Positions 39,201-45,630 of a stretch of 49,923 bases of DNA are shown in pieces. How positions within the stretch are numbered: the stretch's first letter is position 1; the number at the start of each line of letters is the position of its first letter. The DNA comes from an uncultured Clostridia bacterium (GTDB taxonomy: Bacteria; Bacillota; Clostridia; Christensenellales; UBA1242). The stretch lies in assembly GCA_944350085.1 (NCBI GenBank), contig CALVNY010000022.1, forward strand, positions 1-49,923. Reading direction: 5' to 3'. Below the pieces are notes generated by a model that did not search any database, was not told the origin of the DNA, and worked only from the letters and a program-made list of their open reading frames with translations. A program made the position numbers and the translations under genes.

Positions 39201-39643
39201 TTATAATTTAATTTGTTTAATTGTTCTATTAAATTTGCCCTTTTTAATGTTTGTCCAACTTTTAAAAATAAAAATTCTTTGTAAGAATTTGGATTTGGCA
39301 ATTTATACATTAAATTTGTTATTGGTAAAACAAGAGCATTTATTTCCCCAAAAAGTATTTTATTTAGTGTGGAATTTATATAATTGTAATTAAAAAAAGA
39401 ACTTACTTTAAAATTAAAATCGGGATTAAACACTAAACTATTTTTATTTAACAAAAGCAATTCATCATTAATTCTTATTGCATCGTTAATTGTTGGTGTT
39501 AAATACAATATAAAAGAATCTAGCGAATCAACAATCGCTAGCCTTTCATTTTCTCCACAACCAAACACCGAAATTTGTTTATTTGGTATGTTTGTTAAAA
39601 GTTTATTAAGATTTCCTTCTTGTTTTATAAGATTTTCTATCAT
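36248..39643 (-). CDS. mfd: Transcription-repair coupling factor Mfd
   Basis: This 1131-aa translocase pushes stalled RNA polymerase off damaged DNA and recruits UvrA. It has the UvrB-homology N-terminal domains (~1-350), the RNA-polymerase-interacting CarD-like domain (~455-520, with PQVNDYVVHETHGVGRYLG), an SF2 helicase with Walker A GDVGYGKT and the DEEQ box (LLVLDEEQKFGV), the helicase C-terminal half with ATTLIENGVDLPKANT and QLKGRVGR, and a TRCF C-terminal domain. Length is normal (1100-1180). It is the last gene of a seven-gene operon and overlaps pth by four bases (ATGA), suggesting coupled translation. The pth-mfd order is common in Bacillota. Confidence 0.97.
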   Translation of the reverse strand: MIENLIKQEGNLNKLLTNIPNKQISVFGCGENERLAIVDSLDSFILYLTPTINDAIRINDELLLLNKNSLVFNPDFNFKVSSFFNYNYINSTLNKILFGEINALVLPITNLMYKLPNPNSYKEFLFLKVGQTLKRANLIEQLNKLNYKQVDEIENVCEYRIFGDIIDIYPINCELIVRVSFFDDEIENIYSVNEEYQKVNSYNEFYVYSNKFFDDINYEKIKKEINGLKSKANSANDIDELNNILNMLELNSLCPFFNVYDDTINYSILNYLPKDTTIVLDDTKILYDNLNNSINDLLSDVDENIKNFTMLASHKNIVFNLNEVLNTIKNFQSVVAFQMLTQANRFFNPQMVFNLKSIPVGNYINKNDVLANDISNFLATKNTVLLFVKNKDNIEHFQNILNAHRISNVVANYIRNIIKNTVNILPINYNLSFGFREENIVVLGGDKLFGAKKLVKSKHHEIKTDEYLPQVNDYVVHETHGVGRYLGVENLHLNNIQKDYLVIEYKNNDKLYLPVEYTNRLAKYVGGDSAPTLNKLGSFEFENIKRKVKSSLKELAFNLIELYKKREESKGFVYYPEPELENAFKNSFPYTETVDQQKAINDCMQDLESGKVLDRLICGDVGYGKTEVALRVIFKTAIHGKQCMFMCPTTVLSEQHYNTCVSRLQDFGIKVEVLNRFKTKSQTKAILEKLANGEIDVICGTHRLLSSDVKFKDLGLLVLDEEQKFGVGDKEKIKNIKTNINVLTLSATPIPRTLHMSMVGIRDISIINTPPDNRLNVATTVTEYSDVLLKNAIEKEINRDGQVLVIYNRIDGIYNIANHISSMFNNEIEVDVAHGQMTQEKLEDAIYKLFSGKTQVLVATTLIENGVDLPKANTLFVIDADNLGLSQLYQLKGRVGRYNIQAYAYFTYANFKVLNSDAYKRLQAIMEYSDMGSGYKIAMRDLEIRGAGNVLGPQQHGHMLKVGYAMYVNLLNQAIEEVKANKELSNFVDTKIETNLSAYMPEDFVENEKDKISIYNEISNVKNSTELVDLVNKLKGEFNEIPIPLINLIKVALIKNLATMLNIEKVVINKNKTFLQFRNSNDLFTEKIQDAVSIYKQNVVLNLTNLPIIELINITEENVLDLLIDFLTYLS

Positions 39644-40194
39644 TTTAAATGTATCTTTTCAACATCTTTAAACATTACAAATTGTTCCAAAATTTCATTT
39701 GTTGAATCAAATAAATTCTCCATTTTACTTTTATTTTCATTTGAAATTTTGCCAAGCACATAGTTTGCTAAATTCATAAATTCAGGTTTTAACCCAATTC
39801 CTATTCTTAGCCTTGCAAAATTTTCGCTATTTAATTCTTGAATAATATTCCTCATTCCATTATGAGTTCCAGCCGAACCCGACTTTCTAAGCCTATATGT
39901 TCCGCACAAAATATCAATATCGTCATAAACCACAAGAATATTTTTAAGGTCTAGTTTAAATTTCCTTACATATTCTGCAACACACTTTCCACTTAAATTC
40001 ATTAGTGTTGTTGGTTTAACCAACATAACTTTTTCGCCGTTTATAACGCCTTCGGCAAGCATGCCGTTATATTTTGTTTTGCTAAAAACTAAATTGTGTT
40101 TTTTTGCAAAATTGTCTACAAAAATAAAACCCGCATTATGATAAGTGTTGGCATATTCGTTTCCAACATTTCCAAGTCCAAAAATTACAACCAT
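39640..40194 (-). CDS. pth: Peptidyl-tRNA hydrolase
   Basis: This 184-aa enzyme releases tRNA from peptidyl-tRNAs that drop off the ribosome. The N-terminal motif FGLGNVGNEYANTYHNAG contains catalytic His19 and a structural Asn9. VVYDDIDI carries the conserved Asp, and GSAGTHNGMRNI and RLRIGIG are typical. Two family positions differ: the usual GLGNPG is GLGNVG and the TRHN segment is TYHN. Length is normal. Its ATG overlaps the stop of the upstream GlmU-like gene by one base (TAATG) and its stop overlaps mfd. Confidence 0.96.
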   Translation of the reverse strand: MVVIFGLGNVGNEYANTYHNAGFIFVDNFAKKHNLVFSKTKYNGMLAEGVINGEKVMLVKPTTLMNLSGKCVAEYVRKFKLDLKNILVVYDDIDILCGTYRLRKSGSAGTHNGMRNIIQELNSENFARLRIGIGLKPEFMNLANYVLGKISNENKSKMENLFDSTNEILEQFVMFKDVEKIHLK

Positions 40195-41072
40195 TATTTA
40201 ATCTCCTTGTGGTCCAAAACAACTGATGCTATGGTGTTTCCTTTGTTAACCAAACTATTGTTATAAATATTACAAAATGGAAGCAAATTACAATCTTCCT
40301 TAATAACACTATTTTTAATATAACTTTTTTCAATGTTGCAATTATTAAAAATAATGCTACTAATAATTGTGTTTGAAGAATATAAAGTTACATCATCTCC
40401 AATAACAGTTTCTCCCCTTAGTTCATTAAACGGATAAATTACAACATTACTTCCAATAACAACATCAGCCTCAATGGTTAAAGTTTCTGGTTTAATAAGT
40501 TGCACACCATTATTTAAATGAAATTCTAATATTCTATGTTGCAAAATTGCAGTAACCTTGTTTAACTCTGCAAAATTAATTACAGGCATAAAGTCAGATT
40601 CATTAAAGGAATATGTGCTTAGTGAATACACCTTTTCACATGTTTTTAAATATTCAGTATCAAAAACATAACCCCTACTTAATTTGCAAACTTTTAATCC
40701 TTTTCCAACAACATAGGTTACAATGTCGCTTATGGTATTTTTTGTAACAAGTGGAGTGTCAGCATATAAAATCATAGTGTACTTAGAATTTTTTAAGTAC
40801 GGCTTTACAACATCAAAAATTGAACTAGATATATCACACTCTATTTCACTTATATTAAAATCACAAACTGCAAGTTTTACCCAGTCAAGCATTGATTTTC
40901 CTAAAATTTCTAGATTGTAGCTTTTCTTATTTTTTAATTTAAAGGCAGGATTGTCGATTTTTAAAATTATAACATCGCAAGAATTATCGCTCTTAACAAA
41001 ATATTCCTTATTTTGTAAGTCTTCTAATATTTTGTCAACATCAACTTCTTTTTCCATTTCAGCAATTTCCAT
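40194..41072 (-). CDS. Degenerate GlmU-like nucleotidyltransferase / hexapeptide protein
   Basis: This 292-aa protein sits where Bacillota usually have glmU (upstream of pth-mfd). It keeps the outline of GlmU: a nucleotidyltransferase fold (~30-200) with ILGKSMLDWV (like GKPMIxYV) and YADTPLVTKNTI (like GDVPLIxxxTL). Then come GVQLIKPETL and a left-handed beta-helix start with VVIGSNVVIYPFNELRGETV. The substrate-binding signature LAAGxGTRMKS is replaced by the unrelated KIDNPAFKLKN, and the beta-helix is about one third of normal length, without the acetyltransferase active-site region. GlmU is normally ~455 aa. So the uridyltransferase and acetyltransferase activities are both probably lost; a regulatory or structural role is possible. 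The start follows GGGGG within the tadA end, and its stop overlaps the pth start. Confidence 0.78.
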   Translation of the reverse strand: MEIAEMEKEVDVDKILEDLQNKEYFVKSDNSCDVIILKIDNPAFKLKNKKSYNLEILGKSMLDWVKLAVCDFNISEIECDISSSIFDVVKPYLKNSKYTMILYADTPLVTKNTISDIVTYVVGKGLKVCKLSRGYVFDTEYLKTCEKVYSLSTYSFNESDFMPVINFAELNKVTAILQHRILEFHLNNGVQLIKPETLTIEADVVIGSNVVIYPFNELRGETVIGDDVTLYSSNTIISSIIFNNCNIEKSYIKNSVIKEDCNLLPFCNIYNNSLVNKGNTIASVVLDHKEIK

Positions 41073-41074
41073 AT

Positions 41075-41503
41075 TTACCCCCTTAATTTCTTAAAAAATT
41101 TTGACAAACTTAAAGCACATTCTTTTTCCATTATTCCACCAACAATGTTTACACTGTGATTAAATTTAAAATTGTCTAGATTCTTTACAACATTAAATCT
41201 AGTGTCGTAACAACCAAAAAACAAATTTTCAATTCGGCTATTTATTATTGCGCCCATACACATTAAACAAGGTTCTTTTGTAACATAAATGTCGCACCCA
41301 ACAAGTTTATTTGTTTTTAATTTTTTGCACGCTTTATTAATTGCCAAAATTTCAGCATGATTTGTAGACAGTTTTGATTTTACATTAGTGTTGTGCGCAA
41401 AAGAAATTATTTTTCCATTGTTTACAACTACTGCTCCTATTGGCACATCACACTTGCTTTTGTTTGCAACACTAAGTGCTTTTTCCATAAATTGAATATC
41501 CAT
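41075..41503 (-). CDS. tadA: tRNA-specific adenosine deaminase TadA
   Basis: This 142-aa zinc deaminase converts adenosine 34 to inosine in the anticodon of tRNA-Arg(ACG). The zinc/catalytic motif NHAEILAI (His and proton-shuttling Glu) and PCLMCMGAII (two Cys ligands) are both present, along with the family's 'R-I-x-x-L-F-F-G' segment. Length is slightly short of the usual 150-160. It starts 7 bases after the rlmH stop, with GGTG upstream. Two bases separate its stop from the next start. Other cytidine/guanine deaminases share the motifs, but the sequence around the PCxxC and the context with rlmH favour TadA. Confidence 0.92.
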   Translation of the reverse strand: MDIQFMEKALSVANKSKCDVPIGAVVVNNGKIISFAHNTNVKSKLSTNHAEILAINKACKKLKTNKLVGCDIYVTKEPCLMCMGAIINSRIENLFFGCYDTRFNVVKNLDNFKFNHSVNIVGGIMEKECALSLSKFFKKLRG

Positions 41504-41510
41504 AAAACAC

Positions 41511-41981
41511 CTATTTATGATAAGTAATGTTGTTTATAATTGTAAAAGCCCTGTAAATTTGTTCTAAAACATTAACTCTAAATAATTGGTGTGGAAAGGT
41601 TAATTTGGAAAAACTTAATCTAAAATCAACCGAATTTTTTAATTTTTCACTAACACCATAACTGCCACCAATTATAAAATTGATAGTTGAATTTGTTAAA
41701 AAAATGTTTTCCATTTTTTTTGCCAATTCAACACTTGAAAGCATTTTTCCATCAATATCAAGCAAAACACTATAACCTTTTAATTGATTTAAAATTTTTT
41801 CGCTTTCCTTTTCAACACATATTTCAATATCTTTTAAAGAATAATTTTTTGTTAGTTTTTCTTCTTTAACTTCAACTATATTAACATTAGCAAATTTAGA
41901 AATTCGTTGTTTGTATTCTTGTATGGCTTGTTCTATAAATTTTTCTTTAATATTTCCCACACACACAATATTTATATTCAT
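41511..41981 (-). CDS. rlmH: 23S rRNA (pseudouridine-1915-N3)-methyltransferase RlmH
   Basis: This 156-aa SPOUT-class methyltransferase modifies helix 69 of 23S rRNA. The C-terminal half shows the family signature: INFIIGGSYGVSEKLKNSVD, the LSFSKLTFPHQLFR segment, EQIYRA, and the terminal YHK. The start is set at ATG 41981, which overlaps the upstream stop by one base (TGATG) and has GGGGG 8 bases before it. A TTG five codons earlier overlaps that ribosome site and is not used. Length equals the family norm (about 155-160). Confidence 0.96.
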   Translation of the reverse strand: MNINIVCVGNIKEKFIEQAIQEYKQRISKFANVNIVEVKEEKLTKNYSLKDIEICVEKESEKILNQLKGYSVLLDIDGKMLSSVELAKKMENIFLTNSTINFIIGGSYGVSEKLKNSVDFRLSFSKLTFPHQLFRVNVLEQIYRAFTIINNITYHK

Positions 41982-43111
41982 CACACAAGCCCCCAAATTA
42001 GAGTAAATATTGTAACCAAAACTCCTAGCACTGTGCTTCCATACAAAAATATTCTATCAATAAAATTAGCCTTGTAAATATTTGGTTGCTTTGGCAACAT
42101 TACATCAACCGGGCTTTCAATTGGTGGAGAGTATAGGTTAAGCGTGTATGAAGTTTCAACCACTTCTTGAATTTTTTTTGCACCTTCAAAAATTATAGGA
42201 TTTTTGTTGTTTGAAACAGACATTGCTTGTCTTAATTTATTGTCAATTTCTTTTTGAACATATTTTAAAGTGGTGTACTTATAAAGCAAATAAATTAAAA
42301 ATACAATACCCGTGCTAATAACTACCAAAAAGCACATACATGCAATAAATGTTAAAATTGGATTTGTGCTTACTAAAAACTTAATTACAAAACTATATGC
42401 TTTGCCACCAACCCAACCATTTGTGCTTGCAAAGGACAAATACAATGATATGGCGTTATTTACAAAGTGAATTATTATTGCAGGCATAATGCTTTTACTA
42501 ACAATTGCAATAAATCCAAGTAATATACCAATAACCATTGCATAAACTGTTTGAGTTATTGAAAAGTGGATAAGTCCAAACAAAAATCCACTAATTAATA
42601 TTGCCTTTTTATAGCCCAAAGACCTTATTCCTTGCAAAAGCACTCCTCTATGCAAAAACTCCTCGCAAATAGCAGGAAGAACTGCAACCAAAAACAACTC
42701 CAAAAAGAAAAGTTGTGTAGGTGTTAAAGATGTAACTTCTGTTGTTGCATAACTTTTATAGCCAAAACTTTCAATTATTCCATTACTAACAGCAGAAATG
42801 GCCACATTTAAAAAATAAATTAAAAAACCTAATGCAATACATATTAAAATTGCTTTAAAACCAATGTTTTTATATTCATTATGCTTAATTATAGATTTTG
42901 GAGTTTTCTTAAAAAATAAACAACATAAAATTAATGGCAACAAAAACATTATTCCTATTTGAATAATTAGTGTTGTAACAACACTTCTAAGTTCTGGACT
43001 TTTTATGTTGTTAAACACTCCAATCTCAGAAAGAATACGCATTACGCAAAATAATGCCATACATATAAAATATATTAAGTATGTTCCAAAAATTCTATTT
43101 GTTTTTTGCAT
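41981..43111 (-). CDS. CPBP-family intramembrane protease (CAAX-protease-like), copy 2
   Basis: This 376-aa membrane protein has about eight hydrophobic segments. The three CPBP/Abi motifs are present: EEFLHRG (EExxxR, ~150), FGLIHF (FxxxH, ~185) and HFVNNA (HxxxN, ~220). Members are membrane metalloproteases related to Rce1. In Bacillota some take part in signal-peptide or bacteriocin-immunity processing, but the substrate here is unknown. A charged loop (~280-340) precedes a final C-terminal membrane segment. It is similar to the gene directly upstream (same motifs, spacing and topology), indicating tandem duplication. It is translationally coupled to rlmH through a TGATG overlap. Confidence 0.88.
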   Translation of the reverse strand: MQKTNRIFGTYLIYFICMALFCVMRILSEIGVFNNIKSPELRSVVTTLIIQIGIMFLLPLILCCLFFKKTPKSIIKHNEYKNIGFKAILICIALGFLIYFLNVAISAVSNGIIESFGYKSYATTEVTSLTPTQLFFLELFLVAVLPAICEEFLHRGVLLQGIRSLGYKKAILISGFLFGLIHFSITQTVYAMVIGILLGFIAIVSKSIMPAIIIHFVNNAISLYLSFASTNGWVGGKAYSFVIKFLVSTNPILTFIACMCFLVVISTGIVFLIYLLYKYTTLKYVQKEIDNKLRQAMSVSNNKNPIIFEGAKKIQEVVETSYTLNLYSPPIESPVDVMLPKQPNIYKANFIDRIFLYGSTVLGVLVTIFTLIWGLV

Positions 43112-43136
43112 AAATCCCCATTAATTTTAAATTTAA

Positions 43137-44153
43137 TTAATATCCAAACCAACCAGCAACGGTGTTTGAAACCCAAAAAACTATGCCCACAACAAACGAT
43201 GCGATAAACCATTTATTAGAAAGATTGTTTTGTTCATTTTTAAACACTTCATATTCTGTTTGGATTGCATTTCCATATTTGTTTTTTGTGTTGTATCTTA
43301 ACCCAATTATTAAACAAACTGTTGCCCCAACAGCAACAAGCATAACCAAAATTGGCCAAATGTAACTCCAAGCACTATTAAAGGAAATAGCACTTTCATT
43401 TTGTAAAAATCCCATAAATATTACTATTGCATTGTTTAAAAAATGCAACAACATTGGATAAAAAATGTTTTGAGTATAATAATAAACAATACAAAGAACA
43501 ACGCCTAAAACTAGTTGGTAAACTGTTTGTTGCAAACTTCCATGCATCAACATAAACATTGTTCCACCAAGCAATATTGCAGAAAGTGGTTTAAATTTTT
43601 GTGTTAAGCCTTTAAATATAATTCCTCTAAACAAAAGTTCTTCACAAATGGCTGGCAATAATGCCCACAAAACAATGCTAATTAAAGTGTTTGATAAAGT
43701 GTTAAGTTTTAATGGCAAATCACCACTAGGTGCATATCCCATTAATTCATAAACATAATCTACCAAATTTATAAAGTTTGTAAAGCCAAAAACCAAAACA
43801 AATGCCAATGCAATGGTTATAACTATAGATATGGCATTAAATTTTGTTTTTATGTTAATAGTGTCGTTAAAACTAATATTATTTTTTTTGTAATAATACA
43901 AAAATATACACAAAAAGGCAGCACTATTTAAAATATACATACACCCTTTAACAAGCCAATGATTAGTAAAAACTTCATAGTCAATTTTAAATATATAACT
44001 TAGCATCATAACAATAAAAGTGTACGCAGCACTAAAAAGAACAGGCACTAAAAGCGAATATAAAAAACATTTAAAACTATCAATTGAGTTTAAATTGGTT
44101 CGTTTATTATTTAACTGCTTATTTTCTATGTTTTTAATTTGATTTTCTTTCAT
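43137..44153 (-). CDS. CPBP-family intramembrane protease, copy 1
   Basis: This 338-aa polytopic membrane protein is the first gene of the operon. CPBP motifs: EELLFRG (~171), FMLMHG (~205) and HFLNNA (~240), with LLPAICEE before the first, as in the following gene. A short basic N-terminal tail (~25 residues) precedes the first membrane segment. The two copies have diverged in loops and at the C-terminus but keep all predicted catalytic residues, so both may be active. The stop is 25 bases from the next start. AGGAT lies upstream of the ATG, and a TTGGAA/TATAAT promoter lies 37 bases further up. Confidence 0.88.
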   Translation of the reverse strand: MKENQIKNIENKQLNNKRTNLNSIDSFKCFLYSLLVPVLFSAAYTFIVMMLSYIFKIDYEVFTNHWLVKGCMYILNSAAFLCIFLYYYKKNNISFNDTINIKTKFNAISIVITIALAFVLVFGFTNFINLVDYVYELMGYAPSGDLPLKLNTLSNTLISIVLWALLPAICEELLFRGIIFKGLTQKFKPLSAILLGGTMFMLMHGSLQQTVYQLVLGVVLCIVYYYTQNIFYPMLLHFLNNAIVIFMGFLQNESAISFNSAWSYIWPILVMLVAVGATVCLIIGLRYNTKNKYGNAIQTEYEVFKNEQNNLSNKWFIASFVVGIVFWVSNTVAGWFGY

Positions 44154-44189
44154 TATTTATATCCTATATACATACTTATTGATAATAAT

Positions 44190-44218
44190 ATTATATATTA
44201 TATATTTCAATTTTCCAA
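44190..44218 (-). promoter_or_regulatory. Sigma-A promoter of the CPBP-rlmH-tadA-pth-mfd operon
   Basis: TTGGAA (44213-44218), a 17-base spacer and TATAAT (44190-44195, perfect) are read on the minus strand, with a start near 44183 and a leader of about 30 bases. It is the only convincing promoter ahead of the seven-gene run 44153 to 36248. Confidence 0.6.
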
Positions 44219-44395
44219 CTTTTCTTTTGTGTATAACAAACAATTTTTTGAATTTAAGGCAATAAAACAAATTAAAGTTTATTAAATTTTATTATTTTTA
44301 CTTAATTACATTAAAACTTTAAAAAGTTTAAAATTTAAGAATAAATTTAAAAAAATTATAGAAACTAATTGTATACTAAAAGGAGGGAAATTAGT

Positions 44396-44542
44396 ATGAG
44401 ATTGCAACCAGGCGAAACTGCCCCTACAACAGGAACATATAATGTTGTAGATGAAAACGGTAATAGACAATATACCGTAGATATGAACAAAGGTGAAACT
44501 ATGCCACCTACTCAAAGTTCAAGATATCACTACGAAATCTAA
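44396..44542 (+). CDS. YjzC-like small protein (48 aa)
   Basis: This short gene is supported by a strong AGGAGG (44381-44386) 9 bases ahead of ATG and by a terminator 8 bases past the stop. The product begins MRLQPGETAPTTGTY and ends in SSRYHYEI. It matches the YjzC pattern: 'F/L-x-PGE-x-AP-x-x-G-x-Y' at the start, a central 'V...GE/D..P.T' (KGETMPPTQ here), and an aromatic-rich end. Known YjzC proteins are ~55-60 aa, of unknown function, and widespread in Bacillota. It stands alone between the divergent CPBP operon and the convergent dnaI. No convincing vegetative -35 was found; a TATACT at 44372-44377 is too close to the ribosome site. Confidence 0.8.
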   Translation: MRLQPGETAPTTGTYNVVDENGNRQYTVDMNKGETMPPTQSSRYHYEI

Positions 44543-44550
44543 ATTTTAGT

Positions 44551-44580
44551 AAAAAGATGCCAATATTTTGGCATCTTTTT
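44551..44580. terminator. Bidirectional terminator between the YjzC-like gene and dnaI
   Basis: A perfect 13-base stem, AAAAAGATGCCAA (44551-44563) with its complement at 44568-44580, encloses the loop TATT. T-runs lie on both sides, so it can stop transcripts from the YjzC-like gene and from the converging dnaI gene about 100 bases away. Confidence 0.9.
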
Positions 44581-44682
44581 TTATAATTTAAAGTTAAAAT
44601 TATTAAGTTAAATAATCTAAATATTAATCAAAATATTAATACAAATAATAAAAAACTACAATTTTACTTTTAATTAATTTTG

Positions 44683-45630
44683 CTATTTTCTTAAACCTAG
44701 TCTAATGTCGTTGGCGTTCATATTAATTAGCATTGTGTCCCTAATGTTTGCAATTCTACTAAAAATTCTTTCGCCATAAACATCTATTATTTGGTTTGGA
44801 GTAAGATTTGTGTTTATAAAAGTATAAAGTCCTGCTTTTAATCTTTCACTAATAACCAAATACAAATATTCAATAGTTACATTGTTGTAAATTGGTTCTG
44901 TGCCAAGGTCGTCTATAATTAATAAATCACATGTTAAGTAAGGCTCAATAATGTTTTGTTTTTCATTAACTTGTGCAGTGTGATATTTTAACATATTAAC
45001 ATTTAGTCCAATACTTGTTGTGTAAATTGTGTAGTAACCTTGTTCAATGGCTCTTTCAACTATGCACTCTGTTAAAAATGTTTTCCCAACACCCGTTGGC
45101 CCAGAAATTGTAACTATGTGCTTTTCTTGATTTTTTAAATTGTTAATATAATTTTCAATGTTGTCATAAATTATTTTCATATTTTTTACATAAGCGTCGC
45201 TATATAAAGAATAATCAACATCAGAAAATTTTGGTAAATTTGTTTTGTTTAATCCACTCTCTTTTAAAAGAATATCGCTCAATATTCTTTTAAAACAAAC
45301 ACAATATTCACCATTTATAACACCCTCGTCTTTGCACTTTTCACAATTAAATTTTTCTTTTAAATCGTTAAATGTTAAACCAATCTTTTTTAAAACTATT
45401 TCTTGCTTTTTTGTGATTTCTTTTAATTCATCAATTAATGGTTTAACATCTTTTTTTTCATTGGTATATTTACCAAGTTCAAAAATGAGTTCTCTTTTTT
45501 TTGCGTTAAGCGCGCTAAATTCATCATCACTTTTTGCTTTTGAAATGTTGGATTGCACTTCAAGTTGGAGTAAATTATGATTTTCGTTTAATATTTTTTT
45601 TGCTTCGTCAAAAATTTTATTTTTACCCAA
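44683..45630 (-). CDS. dnaI: DnaI/DnaC-type helicase loader ATPase
   Basis: This 315-aa AAA+ protein loads the replicative helicase at origins and restart sites. A helical N-terminal region (~1-90) leads to a Cys cluster (C96, C99, C110, C112), a zinc-binding element typical of DnaI. The ATPase has Walker A GPTGVGKT (177-184), Walker B LLIIDD (236-241), an INTN sensor (~272-275) and a GERIFSRI arginine-finger segment. The start is TTG directly after the TAA of the upstream DnaD-like gene, with GGAGG 11 bases before. Pairing with a DnaD-domain gene fits primosome function in Bacillota. Confidence 0.93.
   Translation of the reverse strand: MGKNKIFDEAKKILNENHNLLQLEVQSNISKAKSDDEFSALNAKKRELIFELGKYTNEKKDVKPLIDELKEITKKQEIVLKKIGLTFNDLKEKFNCEKCKDEGVINGEYCVCFKRILSDILLKESGLNKTNLPKFSDVDYSLYSDAYVKNMKIIYDNIENYINNLKNQEKHIVTISGPTGVGKTFLTECIVERAIEQGYYTIYTTSIGLNVNMLKYHTAQVNEKQNIIEPYLTCDLLIIDDLGTEPIYNNVTIEYLYLVISERLKAGLYTFINTNLTPNQIIDVYGERIFSRIANIRDTMLINMNANDIRLGLRK

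Noticed and set aside
44306..44515. 69-codon minus-strand frame
   Set aside because: Antisense to the YjzC-like gene, with no ribosome site; the plus-strand gene has AGGAGG and a terminator.
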